A stretch of 24,156 nt of DNA from CAIVSN01 sp043778375 (GTDB taxonomy: Bacteria > Patescibacteriota > Gracilibacteria > BD1-5 > UBA2023), in the NCBI GenBank assembly GCA_043778375.1, contig JAYWGH010000040.1:1-24156 (forward strand). Reading direction: 5' to 3'. Positions 16,479 through 24,156 of the stretch are shown here, piece by piece. The position numbers and the translations under genes were made by a program. Each line of letters starts with the position of its first letter. Position 1 is the first letter of the stretch. The notes under the pieces are model-generated. The model made no database searches and was not told the origin of the DNA. It worked only from the letters and a program-made list of their open reading frames with translations.

Positions 16479-17519
16479 ATGTTCAATTTTAAAGCCCTCT
16501 ACGAATTTATATTTAAATCTTTTGTCGTCGCGCGAGATATCGAGATGATCGAGCGCCTCAAAAAAGATGGCTACAGTACCATACTCCTCATCAAGCGCTC
16601 CTGGCTCTATGGGCTCGCCTCAAGCCTCTGGCTGATCCCACTTTTTATACTTGGTGGAGTAAATGCTTTTTTAATTATCAGGCATTTTGGATCCGGAAAT
16701 GAATTTGGAATAGTCCTCGCAAGTATCGTAGGGATCAACATCCTCTGGACGGTATATTCGAGCTTTAGTTACTTGAGAGAGTACAGAGACTCTTATAGTC
16801 GCAGTAATAAAATACTCCACACTGACGACCTCCTCGCACAACTCCAAGGGGCAGACAAGTCGTTTATCCGGTGCTTCAATCAACTGCAATTTAACTTTGT
16901 GCTCTTCCTCGGAGTTATTATCGTCTATGTGATCCACATATTTTTTATCGCCACGACTTTTGATATAGTGTTTGCTGGGCTTGATCTCGTATGTATTGGA
17001 TTTCAGCTCATGCTCCTAAAAAGGTTTGAGCATCTCCTCATCGACCTTGAGATGGACTTTAACATCGCGGTCAAAGGCAAGATATTTTTTATCAACCAAG
17101 AGGGAATGTACTCCAAGATCAACACACTCGAAGGAGAGAAGATCAAAAATATCCGCTCGAGTTATCCAAATTTTTTGGCCTCGTTTTTTCACTACGGGAC
17201 ACTTGAAGTACTCACAGAGGGAGACGAAACCCTCATGGGGCATAATGTGATGGAGTATGTCGGAGAGCCTGAGCGGACAGTTGAAAACATGAATTCTCTC
17301 ATCTCTGGGAACGCGCGTATCGAAGAGCGAGTGCATGGAGCATATCTTACGAATATCCTCGAGCAATTCCCAAATCTCGATCCCAAAGAGCGCAAGATCG
17401 CTATAGCGCAGTATCTACGAGACTACGACGCGCAGATCAAGCGAGACTATCAAGCGACCGCTGACGCAGAGCTTCGAGGGGAGATTGAGGGGATTTATCG
17501 GGATTACTACGCGAAGTAA
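16479..17519 (+). CDS. Membrane protein with PH-like cytoplasmic domain
   Basis: A 346-residue protein with two pairs of membrane helices: SSLWLIPLFILGGVNAFLII and FGIVLASIVGINILWTVYSS, then FNFVLFLGVIIVYVIHIFFI and FDIVFAGLDLVCIGFQLMLL. A cytoplasmic region of about 140 residues follows, in which GKIFFINQEGMYSKINTLEG, KIKNIRSSYPNFLASFFHYG and TLEVLTEGDE have the strand pattern of bacterial PH (DUF304-like) domains. The C-terminus is a charged helix (DAQIKRDYQATADAELRGEI). No UGA codon. The start is fixed by a promoter six bases upstream. It is divergent from the other PH-domain gene, which suggests related roles, perhaps a membrane scaffold; function unknown. TAA stop, followed by a strong terminator. 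Confidence 0.83.
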   Translation: MFNFKALYEFIFKSFVVARDIEMIERLKKDGYSTILLIKRSWLYGLASSLWLIPLFILGGVNAFLIIRHFGSGNEFGIVLASIVGINILWTVYSSFSYLREYRDSYSRSNKILHTDDLLAQLQGADKSFIRCFNQLQFNFVLFLGVIIVYVIHIFFIATTFDIVFAGLDLVCIGFQLMLLKRFEHLLIDLEMDFNIAVKGKIFFINQEGMYSKINTLEGEKIKNIRSSYPNFLASFFHYGTLEVLTEGDETLMGHNVMEYVGEPERTVENMNSLISGNARIEERVHGAYLTNILEQFPNLDPKERKIAIAQYLRDYDAQIKRDYQATADAELRGEIEGIYRDYYAK

Positions 17520-17534
17520 AACTCATTAGACCTC

Positions 17535-17564
17535 AAAAAAATCCCCCTTATTCGGGGGATTTTT
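17535..17564. terminator. Bidirectional rho-independent terminator
   Basis: A perfect 11-bp stem (17537-17547 with 17554-17564) with a CCCCC/GGGGG core and A/T flanks gives a T-run on both strands. It serves the plus gene ending at 17519 and rpsO, which ends at 17575 on the minus strand. Confidence 0.92.
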
Positions 17565-17574
17565 CGTATACAAA

Positions 17575-17838
17575 CTATTTTCGGAGCTCGAGTCGAGCGA
17601 TGAGTGACTCATATCGATCGTTGTCTTTACGCTTTACATAGTTGAGGAGCTTTCGCCGCTTTGCAACCATGAGGAGAATTCCTCGGCGTGAGTGATTGTC
17701 GTTTTTGTGCATTTCAAGGTGGAGCTTGAGAGCCTCGATACGATCGGTGAGGATCGCAACTTGTACCTCAGGTGATCCTGTGTCTCCTTTATGTTGAGCA
17801 TACTGCTCCATGAGAACTTTTTTTTCTTTTCTTTCCAT
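17575..17838 (-). CDS. rpsO: 30S ribosomal protein uS15
   Basis: An 87-residue protein of normal S15 length. Conserved stretches are HKGDTGSPEVQVAILTDRI, HKNDNHSRRGILLMVAKRRK and LLNYVKRKDNDRYESLI, ending in LELRK. It binds 16S rRNA in the platform of the small subunit. The start is the ATG at 17836-17838 (MERKEKKVLMEQYAQ), since S15 proteins begin just there; an upstream in-frame ATG at 17911 would add 25 residues not found in S15. A 5' leader of about 40 bases may carry the self-regulation site usual for S15, but I cannot see a defined structure. TAG stop at 17575. Confidence 0.97.
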   Translation of the reverse strand: MERKEKKVLMEQYAQHKGDTGSPEVQVAILTDRIEALKLHLEMHKNDNHSRRGILLMVAKRRKLLNYVKRKDNDRYESLIARLELRK

Positions 17839-17886
17839 ATGGTATTTTGTAAATAATAAAACCGGAAAATACACCAGTCGTGATAG

Positions 17887-17914
17887 AGTATAGTGGAAAA
17901 CTCTGTTTTGCAAA
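17887..17914 (-). promoter_or_regulatory. Promoter for rpsO
   Basis: On the minus strand TTTGCA (17914-17909), a 16-base spacer and TATACT (17892-17887), about 48 bases before the ATG. It lies just beyond the upstream gene's stop at 17920. Confidence 0.5.
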
Positions 17915-17919
17915 CCGAC

Positions 17920-18321
17920 CTACTCCCCTCGAGTAAAATTTGCCTGAATACGGCGAAATATCTCCTTTTGAATCTCTGGGAACTTGCCTGACTTTTTAGC
18001 AAGCATCAAAAAGTCATCACGGTGCAGTGAAAGTGCCTGCACTTTTGTGAGTGCTCGTACGGTAGCTGATCGTGGATCATTGGTGATGAGGGCAATCTCC
18101 CCAAATAAGTCTCCCACCCCGAGAGTCGCGATCTGAGTACCAGATTTGAGGACCTCTACACTCCCCTCCTCGACAAAGTAAGCCCGACTATCCGACGCCT
18201 CTCCCTCGCTCAGGATGATCGCTCCTGGAGAAAAGTCGACAGGGTCACACATCAGTGCAAAATAATTGACCTCATCTGGGGTCAAGCCATCAAAAATATA
18301 GAGGCGTGGGTTGATAAACAT
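17920..18321 (-). CDS. Stand-alone cyclic-nucleotide-binding domain protein
   Basis: A 133-residue protein that is only a cNMP-binding (CAP_ED) beta roll. It has FSPGAIILSEGEASDSRAYF, VEEGSVEVLKSG, then the phosphate-binding cassette LFGEIALITNDPRSATVRAL with the Gly-Glu and Arg-Ser-Ala that contact the nucleotide in CAP. It ends with a short helix. The HTH domain of CRP/FNR regulators is absent, so it is not a self-contained transcription factor. It may act on a partner protein. No UGA codon. TAG stop at 17920. A weak promoter (TTGCTC, 16 bases, TAGCAT) places the -10 six bases before the ATG. Confidence 0.9.
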   Translation of the reverse strand: MFINPRLYIFDGLTPDEVNYFALMCDPVDFSPGAIILSEGEASDSRAYFVEEGSVEVLKSGTQIATLGVGDLFGEIALITNDPRSATVRALTKVQALSLHRDDFLMLAKKSGKFPEIQKEIFRRIQANFTRGE

Positions 18322-18327
18322 GCTCTC

Positions 18328-18355
18328 ATGCTAGCAAAAAACTCGTGAGGAGCAA
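18328..18355 (-). promoter_or_regulatory. Leaderless-type promoter for the cNMP-binding gene
   Basis: On the minus strand TTGCTC (18355-18350), a 16-base spacer and TAGCAT (18333-18328), six bases before ATG 18321. The -10 is weak (four of six), but the -35, spacer and start spacing equal those at 16405-16432. Confidence 0.4.
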
Positions 18356-18368
18356 CTTATTTATCGTT

Positions 18369-18396
18369 TTGCCTTTGCGCTGAGTCTTCGTACAAT
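18369..18396 (+). promoter_or_regulatory. Leaderless-type promoter for the ftsE operon
   Basis: TTGCCT (18369-18374), a 16-base spacer and TACAAT (18391-18396), six bases before ATG 18403. Confidence 0.65.
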
Positions 18397-18402
18397 TTGC
18401 GC

Positions 18403-19086
18403 ATGAAATTTGAACGAGTAGAGCTGCGCTACGGCGAGAGGAAAATCCTCACAAATATCCACCTCGAGATACTCCCGGGAGAGTTCGTATTTTTGATCGG
18501 GGCTTCAGGGAGTGGCAAGACGAGTTTTATCCGCACGCTCGTCGGAGAGCTCACTCCTACTGCCTGAGCGATATTTACTGATGCAAACCAAGATCTCTAC
18601 CGCCTGAGTCGATGAGATCTCGCAGGATATCGACGTAAGATTGGAGTAGTATTCCAGGATTTTAAACTCCTCGGGGACAAGACTGTCGGGGAAAATGTCG
18701 CATTTGCCATGGAAGTCTCTGGATACAGCGACCGAATTATCCAAAAGCGACTCCCCGAGGTTCTCATGGAAGTAGGTATTCTCGCCAAGAAAAATGCACT
18801 CGTAGCTACTCTCTCAGGAGGTGAGGCGCAGCGAGTTGGTATCGCAAGAGCCCTCATCCATAATCCTGATATCATCATCGGGGATGAGCCAACTGGCAAT
18901 CTTGACCCCAAAAATGCTGCCGAGGTCATGGTAATATTTGAGCGACTCCATGCTATCGGCAAGACTATCATCATCTCCACACATGATAGTCATCTCGTAG
19001 ACGCCAAGTCGCATCGAGTGATCGAGTTTGGAGGTACTACTATTATCCGAGATGAGTCACATGGCAAATATCATGGTAAAGTCTAG
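18403..19086 (+). CDS. ftsE: FtsE-type ABC transporter ATPase
   Basis: A 227-residue single ABC cassette. Walker A GASGSGKTS at residues 33-41, the FtsE-typical RRKIGVVFQDFKLL Q-loop region followed by TVGENVAFAMEV, signature LSGGEAQRVGIARAL, Walker B IIIGDEPTGNLD and H-loop STHD. Two UGA codons encode G55 in PTAG, normally Gly in this family, and G71. In other bacteria FtsE pairs with the permease FtsX to control septal wall hydrolases. Here no ftsX follows; a flippase overlaps the 3' end by 14 bases. It could be FtsE with ftsX elsewhere, or a LolD/MacB-like ATPase. TAG stop. Confidence 0.85.
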
Positions 19087-20641
19087 TCACCACACCGATG
19101 AGCTCATGCAGGAGAGTCTCACCCACAAGTTTATCAAGCGAGGCTCTTGGCTCTATATCATAGCGCTCCTCACTGGGCCGATCGGGTATGCGATCAAGAT
19201 CATCATCTCTCATGATCTCTCAGTAGGCGAGCTTGGGATACTCTACGGAGTCTTGAGTTTTATCCTCCTGTTTGGGAGTCTCAATGATCTGGGGATGGTG
19301 GAGAGTCTCAACTACTTTCTCCCAAAGTACCTCGGTCTGGGCGATCATAAAAAAGTAAAGGGGTACGCTCTCTACTCTCTCATCGCTATGGCAGGCATGA
19401 GTGTGATCACGAGTACCCTCCTCTACTTTGGTGCTGGCTGGCTCGCAGATGTGTATTTTCATGCGACAGCAGCTCTCATCCCTGAGGTCACGAGTGTCCT
19501 CCAGATATTTGCGATCTATCTCCTGTTTACCAATCTCCAGCATTATCTCTCGACCATCGCGATCGTCTATCAAAACACCTTTCTCTCAAAGGGACTTGAG
19601 CTCGTGCGCCTAACGAGTTCACTCGGATTTGCGTACACACTCATGACGACCAATACCGGCTCTATCGTAGCGTACGCCCAAGGGTGGTTATTTGGGACAG
19701 CGATAGCCACCCTCCTTGGGCTCATATTTATCGGGACTCGCTATCTCCTCCCACTCGTACGCAGTGCTCCCTTGGTTGTGGACAAATGAGATATCAAGAC
19801 GCTTTTTGCGTACAGCGGATGGGCACTCCTCGCGACCAATGCGAGCTCGATCCTCTCACAGATCGATATGCAGATGCTTCTCCAGCTCAGGGGCCCAGAA
19901 GCTGCAGGTATTTACTCCAACTACCTGAGCCTGATGGCCATCCCATTTCTCGTCCTCACTCCCATCCTCGGGCTCGTATTCCCAGTGATATCGAGCTATT
20001 TTGGACAGGGCAACAAGGAGAAAATCCGAGTAATTGTCGGAGTATTCACTCGAATATTTTTGATCTCAGGAGTGATGGTGAGTTGCCTCGCAATACTCTT
20101 TGCGCCCGTTCTCGGAGTATATTTCTTTGGTCCTGCCTATGAAGCCTCAGGTCATATCGTTTACTGGAGTGCTGCATTTCTGAGTTTTAACCTCCTCCTC
20201 CAGGTCAATTTTATCCTCCTCGCGGGTATCGGTCAGGTCAAAAAACGCCTCTGAATCATCCTCGTCGGGATCATAGTAAATGTCATACTCAACTACATCG
20301 GGATCACACTCATGGGGGCTGCAGGATCGGCTCTCGCAGTCGGAGTCTCCTGGGTGGTGATCTGGTATATGAGTTACCGAGTGACTCGTGAATACCATGA
20401 ATCGTTTGAAGTTTGGCCATTTATGTGAGCACTCGCAGTATTTGTACTCATGACTGTACTCCTCTTTTGGATACTCCCCTCGTCGTACTCTGCATATACA
20501 AATATGGGGATTCTCACACATTCTCCTCGCATCCTGATAAGTCTCTGTATACTCGGAGTCAGTAGCCTCTACGCCTGAGTTTTTGTCGCTCTCCACTGGC
20601 GAGAATTTCGCAATATCCGTCGTACCCTCACTTCCCCCTAA
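19073..20641 (+). CDS. Wzx/RfbX-like polysaccharide flippase
   Basis: A 522-residue membrane protein with about 14 helices, in one frame when four UGA codons (19787, 20252 and two more before 20580) are glycine. The beginning (HKFIKRGSWLYIIALLTGPI, then GELGILYGVLSFILLFGSLN and LGMVESLNYFLPKYLG) is typical of the oligosaccharide flippase branch of the MOP/MATE superfamily. The second half repeats the pattern (SGWALLATNASSILSQIDMQ; AAGIYSNYLSLMAIPFLVLT). It would move lipid-linked glycans across the inner membrane. Start uncertain: ATGs at 19052, 19061 and 19073; the last gives the smallest overlap with ftsE (14 bases), favouring translational coupling. TAA stop one base before the next ATG. 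Confidence 0.88.
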
Positions 20642-20642
20642 T

Positions 20643-23600
20643 ATGTCCAAAATCTCTTCTGTTTTTTCATATATTCTGTTCATACTTTTTGGACTTGGAA
20701 CAAGTGCTTACTACTACGTAAATACAGTGGGTACAAAGCTTCAGTGGGACACCGCTCACATGCCGGGAATAGAAAAGTTTACTGATCTCACGAGTCCGTA
20801 CTACTTCTATATCCTCCTCGCCTTTTTAGCACTCGCCATACCACTCATAATCCGAGCATTCGCCCCAAGGAGATACATCTCTATCGGGATACTCAGCATT
20901 GGAGCTGGATTTCTCTGGGTACTCTGGCTCACCTGTGTGTTCACAACCGCGAGACACGGACTCGATCCACTCGTGTGAGCCTTTGCAACAGTAGGTGTTT
21001 GGGCAAACCTTGGCAGTGTTCTCGGCACGGGAACGCTGATATTTTTTAAGATTCTTGGGTACCTCGCACTCCCTGCGGGAGTGCTCGGAGTCTCTCTCGG
21101 ACTCGGGACTTGGGGGCTGCGAATGCTCAAGATAGGAGACTCTTTTGAGAGCTCAGTACGACTCGGGGTCGGAGTAATATTTGGATTCTCAGTGCTTGTC
21201 AACTTGATCTCCATCATCGGGTTTTTTGGACTCTACAACCTCATGTTCGTCTATACCGTTTTAATACTTGGACTCGCAATAGGAGGTCGTGACCTCTGGA
21301 CAAGCCTCGGGACACTCTGGAGCTACCGAGCGTCACTCCCAGAGAGTTCACTTTTTGCCGTACTTGGATACATCCTCTCAGGAGGATTTCTCACGATCAC
21401 CTGGATCGTGATGAGTGTAAACTTTATCAATATACTCCGCCCTTTCCCGATCGGATGGGACGACCTTGGTGTGTATATGAACTACCCAAAGCTCATCGCC
21501 AACTCTGAAAATACAATGTATTTTGGGATGTCTTTCTGGCAGAATCTCAACGGGGTAGGATTCCTGCATGGGAGTGCTTCACTGGCATTTTTTCTCAATA
21601 GTCTCGGAGGGATACTCGCAGCTGTACTCATATTCGTTGGGATCAAGTATACACTCGCGCGTTTTGAGTCTGAGGATCCTGCCTCTCTCGGCCAAAAATA
21701 CCTCATGAGCCTCCCTCTCTTTGCAGTTGCTGCCTATATGGCGATGCCAATGGTGGTGTTTCAGCTCGCAAAGGATATGAAGGTAGATAGTGGACTCCTC
21801 GCTCTCTCTATTGCCGCTCTTATTTGTCTACTCGAGGCGATCAAATCCGAGGCTCGAACACGCAAAATTCTCCTCATACTCTCAGGGGTACTCATGGGAG
21901 TAGCATTTGCTACCAAATTCACTACCCTCATGCTCATCCTCGGTGGGCTCGCAGTCATCTGGTACGCCCACCTGCGAGTGCGAGGATTTTTGATATACCT
22001 CACTCTTTTTATCGGAGGATTTAGTATTCTCGGACTTTGGAAATTTCTCAATATTAGTGCTCCAGTACTCCATGGGAGCTCACTCCTGATATTTTGTGGA
22101 GTGGTGGTCTGCCTCATCGCTGGGCTCTACGCATCGGCTCTCTGGCAACGATCATCAGCAGATCTCTGGAAAGTAACTCAAAATCTCCTCCTTGACTCGC
22201 TCCTCCTCATCACTGGAATAGTGATCTCATTAGCCCCCTGGATCGTCAAGAATACGGCTGAAGTGTACATGAGCACGGACAGTCGCCTAGGCATCAATAC
22301 CCTTCTTGGTGGGCAACCAAAGGTATATAACGCAGATATGCTCAAAATACTCACTCCAGAGGCAAAAAAAGCCACTGACGCCCGGCTCGCAGTCAACACC
22401 CTTGACGCAGATGGAAACACAAAAAATGAAGACCTTGGTCGATATTTTGGGTACGAAAAAGGAATCAGTAACTATCTCAAACTTCCCCTCAATCTCACCC
22501 TCCAAACCAATCAATGAGGAGAATTCACCGATATTGGCCCTCTCTATCTCATACTCTTACCTGGAGCCTTTCTCCTCCTCCTCTCAGGACTCTGGCCACG
22601 AGTGATAGGGTTTGGAGTCCTTGCGATTTTAGGTGGAGTCTACTTTCTTCCATCATGACAAGCACTCCTCTCAAGTCTCGCGAATGAAATCCAACTCCCG
22701 ATAGGATACCTCGTAGTCGTTATACTCGGACTCATCCCCGTCGGACTCGTAGCACTCGATGATCACCTCTCTAAAAAGTCTTCTGGTATAAGTGCGTACC
22801 TCGGGATATTTCTCAGCGTTTACATACTCATCTTTGTCCTCGCAGCCTTTGGAATTGTGTGGTATGGAATACTCCTGTATTTTGGACTCCTCGCAACTAT
22901 CGTACTCGGGTTTTCTCGAATCATGAACACTCGGGCACTTGAGTGAATAGGGACTACTATCCTCTGTAGTGGAATTTTACTCGCAGTACTCTTCCCGTAC
23001 TTTTTTGGGGCAGTGCTCGTACAGGCCTGGAATAATATGCCCGAAGATCTCCCTGAGTACCGTCAGGGACTCGTAAGTGAGGAAGAGGCGATATTTCTCA
23101 GTCGGCCGGAGTATGTACCTCTCCTCGAGGCGATCAATATAACCTCAGGAGATCAGATTCGTGCAGATATCCTCACTGCTGCAAAGACTCCAGAGCTCAA
23201 AGCTCTCCTCACAAGCTCTTCTGGAGCGAGCCTTGCAAGTTTTAATAGCCTTCTAACACAGACACAGCGAATAGTGCAGAATGGCGGAAGTATTGGAGAT
23301 ATTGCTGTAGCCCGCGAAGCTCGAGACCTCCGAAACCTCCTCTTTCAGAGGCTCCTCTATCCTCCAAAGGAGAGTATTAACGACGCCCCTATCTACCGAG
23401 TCGGTACCTTTACGAGCTACTATGTAGCGCGCAATCGAGAAAGATTTTTTGAGGACAGTCTCATCTACCAGTTTGACTCGTACATACAAGGGAAAGATCG
23501 AGAAACTTCGATCGATAATCTCGAGAAGCTCGGCATGAAATATATTCTCATGGATCTCAACGCTGCAACAATTGATCGGGACCCACGAAAAGACCTTACT

Positions 23601-23981
23601 CGCAGGTTTGAATGACTCCTCGATCTCGCTCGATCACCGAGACTCGAGCTCATTACAACAGACTCTCCATGTATGGAGCTTGCTCTCACTCGCAAAGATG
23701 ACCCTCAGTTTCTCAGCCTTGCATGAGTAAACTACGACTCTTACGCTCGAAATCCTAATGATACAGTCCTCCTCGATCCAGCAGGAAATACAAGCGTAAT
23801 AAACGCTCTCTCAAAACAAAAACTCTGCCTCAGTACTCTCAGCAAGGTGATGAAAGAGGACGCGGTAAAGGCACTCATCCCCCGCATACAACGCAGCTAT
23901 ATGGCAGCTTTTCGGATTCTCCCTCGGGCGCAGAGTTCATCAGTAAAAGATACTACTCCTGTACTACCTACGCAAAAATAG
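20643..23981 (+). CDS. Large GT-C-like membrane glycosyltransferase
   Basis: An 1112-residue protein in one frame across six UGA codons (including 20976, 22515 and 23613). About the first 790 residues hold around 20 membrane helices. A periplasmic loop after the helix near residue 255 reads RPFPIGWDDLGVYMNYPKLI; an acidic pair in this position is characteristic of GT-C enzymes that use lipid-phosphate sugars. The last 320 residues are soluble, with acidic and helical segments (EEEAIFLSRPEYVPLLEAIN) and a module YRVGTFTSYYVARN ... LEKLGMKYILMDLN, like the C-terminal domains of bacterial membrane glycosyltransferases. Substrate unknown; the flippase and WecG-type neighbours suggest surface polysaccharide or protein glycosylation. 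Begins one base after the flippase stop. Confidence 0.85.
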
Positions 23982-24156
23982 AAGTCGATAGAAAAACTTG
24001 AGGCTTACGAGTGATTTCTTAAGATTCTTAGAGGGCGCTCAGACGAGACGGTATAGCCACTCGAGTCAAATATTGCGTATCCATTGTGGAGCGCGTGACT
24101 CGATCCCAGCCCAAAAGTCAAAAAGACCACCCACCGTCACGACTACCATATTTGGC
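23964..24156 (-). CDS. WecG/TagA/CpsF family glycosyltransferase, C-terminal part
   Basis: The last 63 codons of a minus-strand gene whose start lies beyond the window. It reads VVVTVGGLFDFWAGIESRAP then QWIRNIGLEWLYRLV, the family's strongly conserved C-terminal signature (VGxxFDFxAG, RAPxW, LGLEWLYRL). Two UGA codons encode glycine; one is the invariant glycine of the GLEWLYRL motif, independent proof of the code. Members transfer N-acetylmannosamine or a related sugar to a lipid-linked acceptor in wall teichoic acid or enterobacterial common antigen synthesis. TAG at 23964-23966; the end overlaps the convergent GT-C gene by 18 bases. It supports a surface-glycan locus continuing to the right. 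Confidence 0.88.

Noticed and set aside
1..24156. UGA as selenocysteine or as tryptophan (code 4)
   Set aside because: Too many UGAs, no SECIS-like hairpins after them, no catalytic Cys positions, and conserved-glycine matches argue for Gly. Conserved Trp residues use TGG.
1..24156. Frequent short words such as CTCGAG and GAGTCTC as possible repeats
   Set aside because: They follow from heavy use of CTC (Leu), GAG (Glu) and ATC codons and show no fixed spacing. No CRISPR-like array is present.

Overview
The window is a bacterial chromosome segment that uses UGA as a sense codon. With the standard code many genes look broken by in-frame TGA. With TGA read as glycine (genetic code 25) they become single intact genes, and every gene ends in TAA or TAG. 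I count about 43 in-frame TGA codons in 17 of 26 protein genes. Several fall on family-invariant glycines: the G of GARYT in the GIY-YIG nuclease, the PTxG glycine of FtsE, and the LGLEWLYRL glycine of the WecG-type glycosyltransferase. Code 25 is known from Gracilibacteria (BD1-5) and Absconditabacteria (SR1) of the Candidate Phyla Radiation. The moderate G+C makes Gracilibacteria my preference, which is inference. No large integrated element or CRISPR array is visible.

Layout. 1-127 is the tail of a plus-strand gene. 124-540 (-) is a Holliday-junction-resolvase-related nuclease, divergent from a plus run 599-4866: nucleoside-phosphorylase-like protein, CorA transporter, an unknown UGA-rich protein, an ABC-F ATPase and a GIY-YIG nuclease. 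4931-5644 is a TspO-like membrane protein. 5715-7554 holds two unrecognised genes, the first visibly AT-richer than the rest. 7555-7791 holds three tandem hairpins, a terminator, tRNA-Gln (CUG) and a 19-bp duplicate of the tRNA 3' end. 7835-8500 (-) is an unknown helical protein. 8560-12598 (+) is an envelope set: small membrane protein, S41 processing protease with PDZ domain, and two exported or anchored unknowns.

12642-16398 (-) runs PH-domain membrane protein, HPF-like ribosome factor, RseP-type site-2 protease and Tgt. 16479-17519 (+) is a second PH-like membrane protein, divergent from the first. A bidirectional terminator separates it from rpsO (-) and a stand-alone cyclic-nucleotide-binding protein (-). 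18403-23981 (+) is an envelope operon: FtsE-type ATPase (no ftsX beside it), Wzx-like flippase and an 1112-residue membrane glycosyltransferase. It converges on the end of a WecG/TagA/CpsF glycosyltransferase (-). Much of the window therefore concerns envelope polysaccharide and protein quality control.

Promoters. Shine-Dalgarno sites are mostly absent. Sigma70-like promoters instead have the -10 hexamer 6-9 bases before the start codon at several genes, so leaderless mRNAs look common. This spacing also settles one uncertain start, a GTG at 16398.
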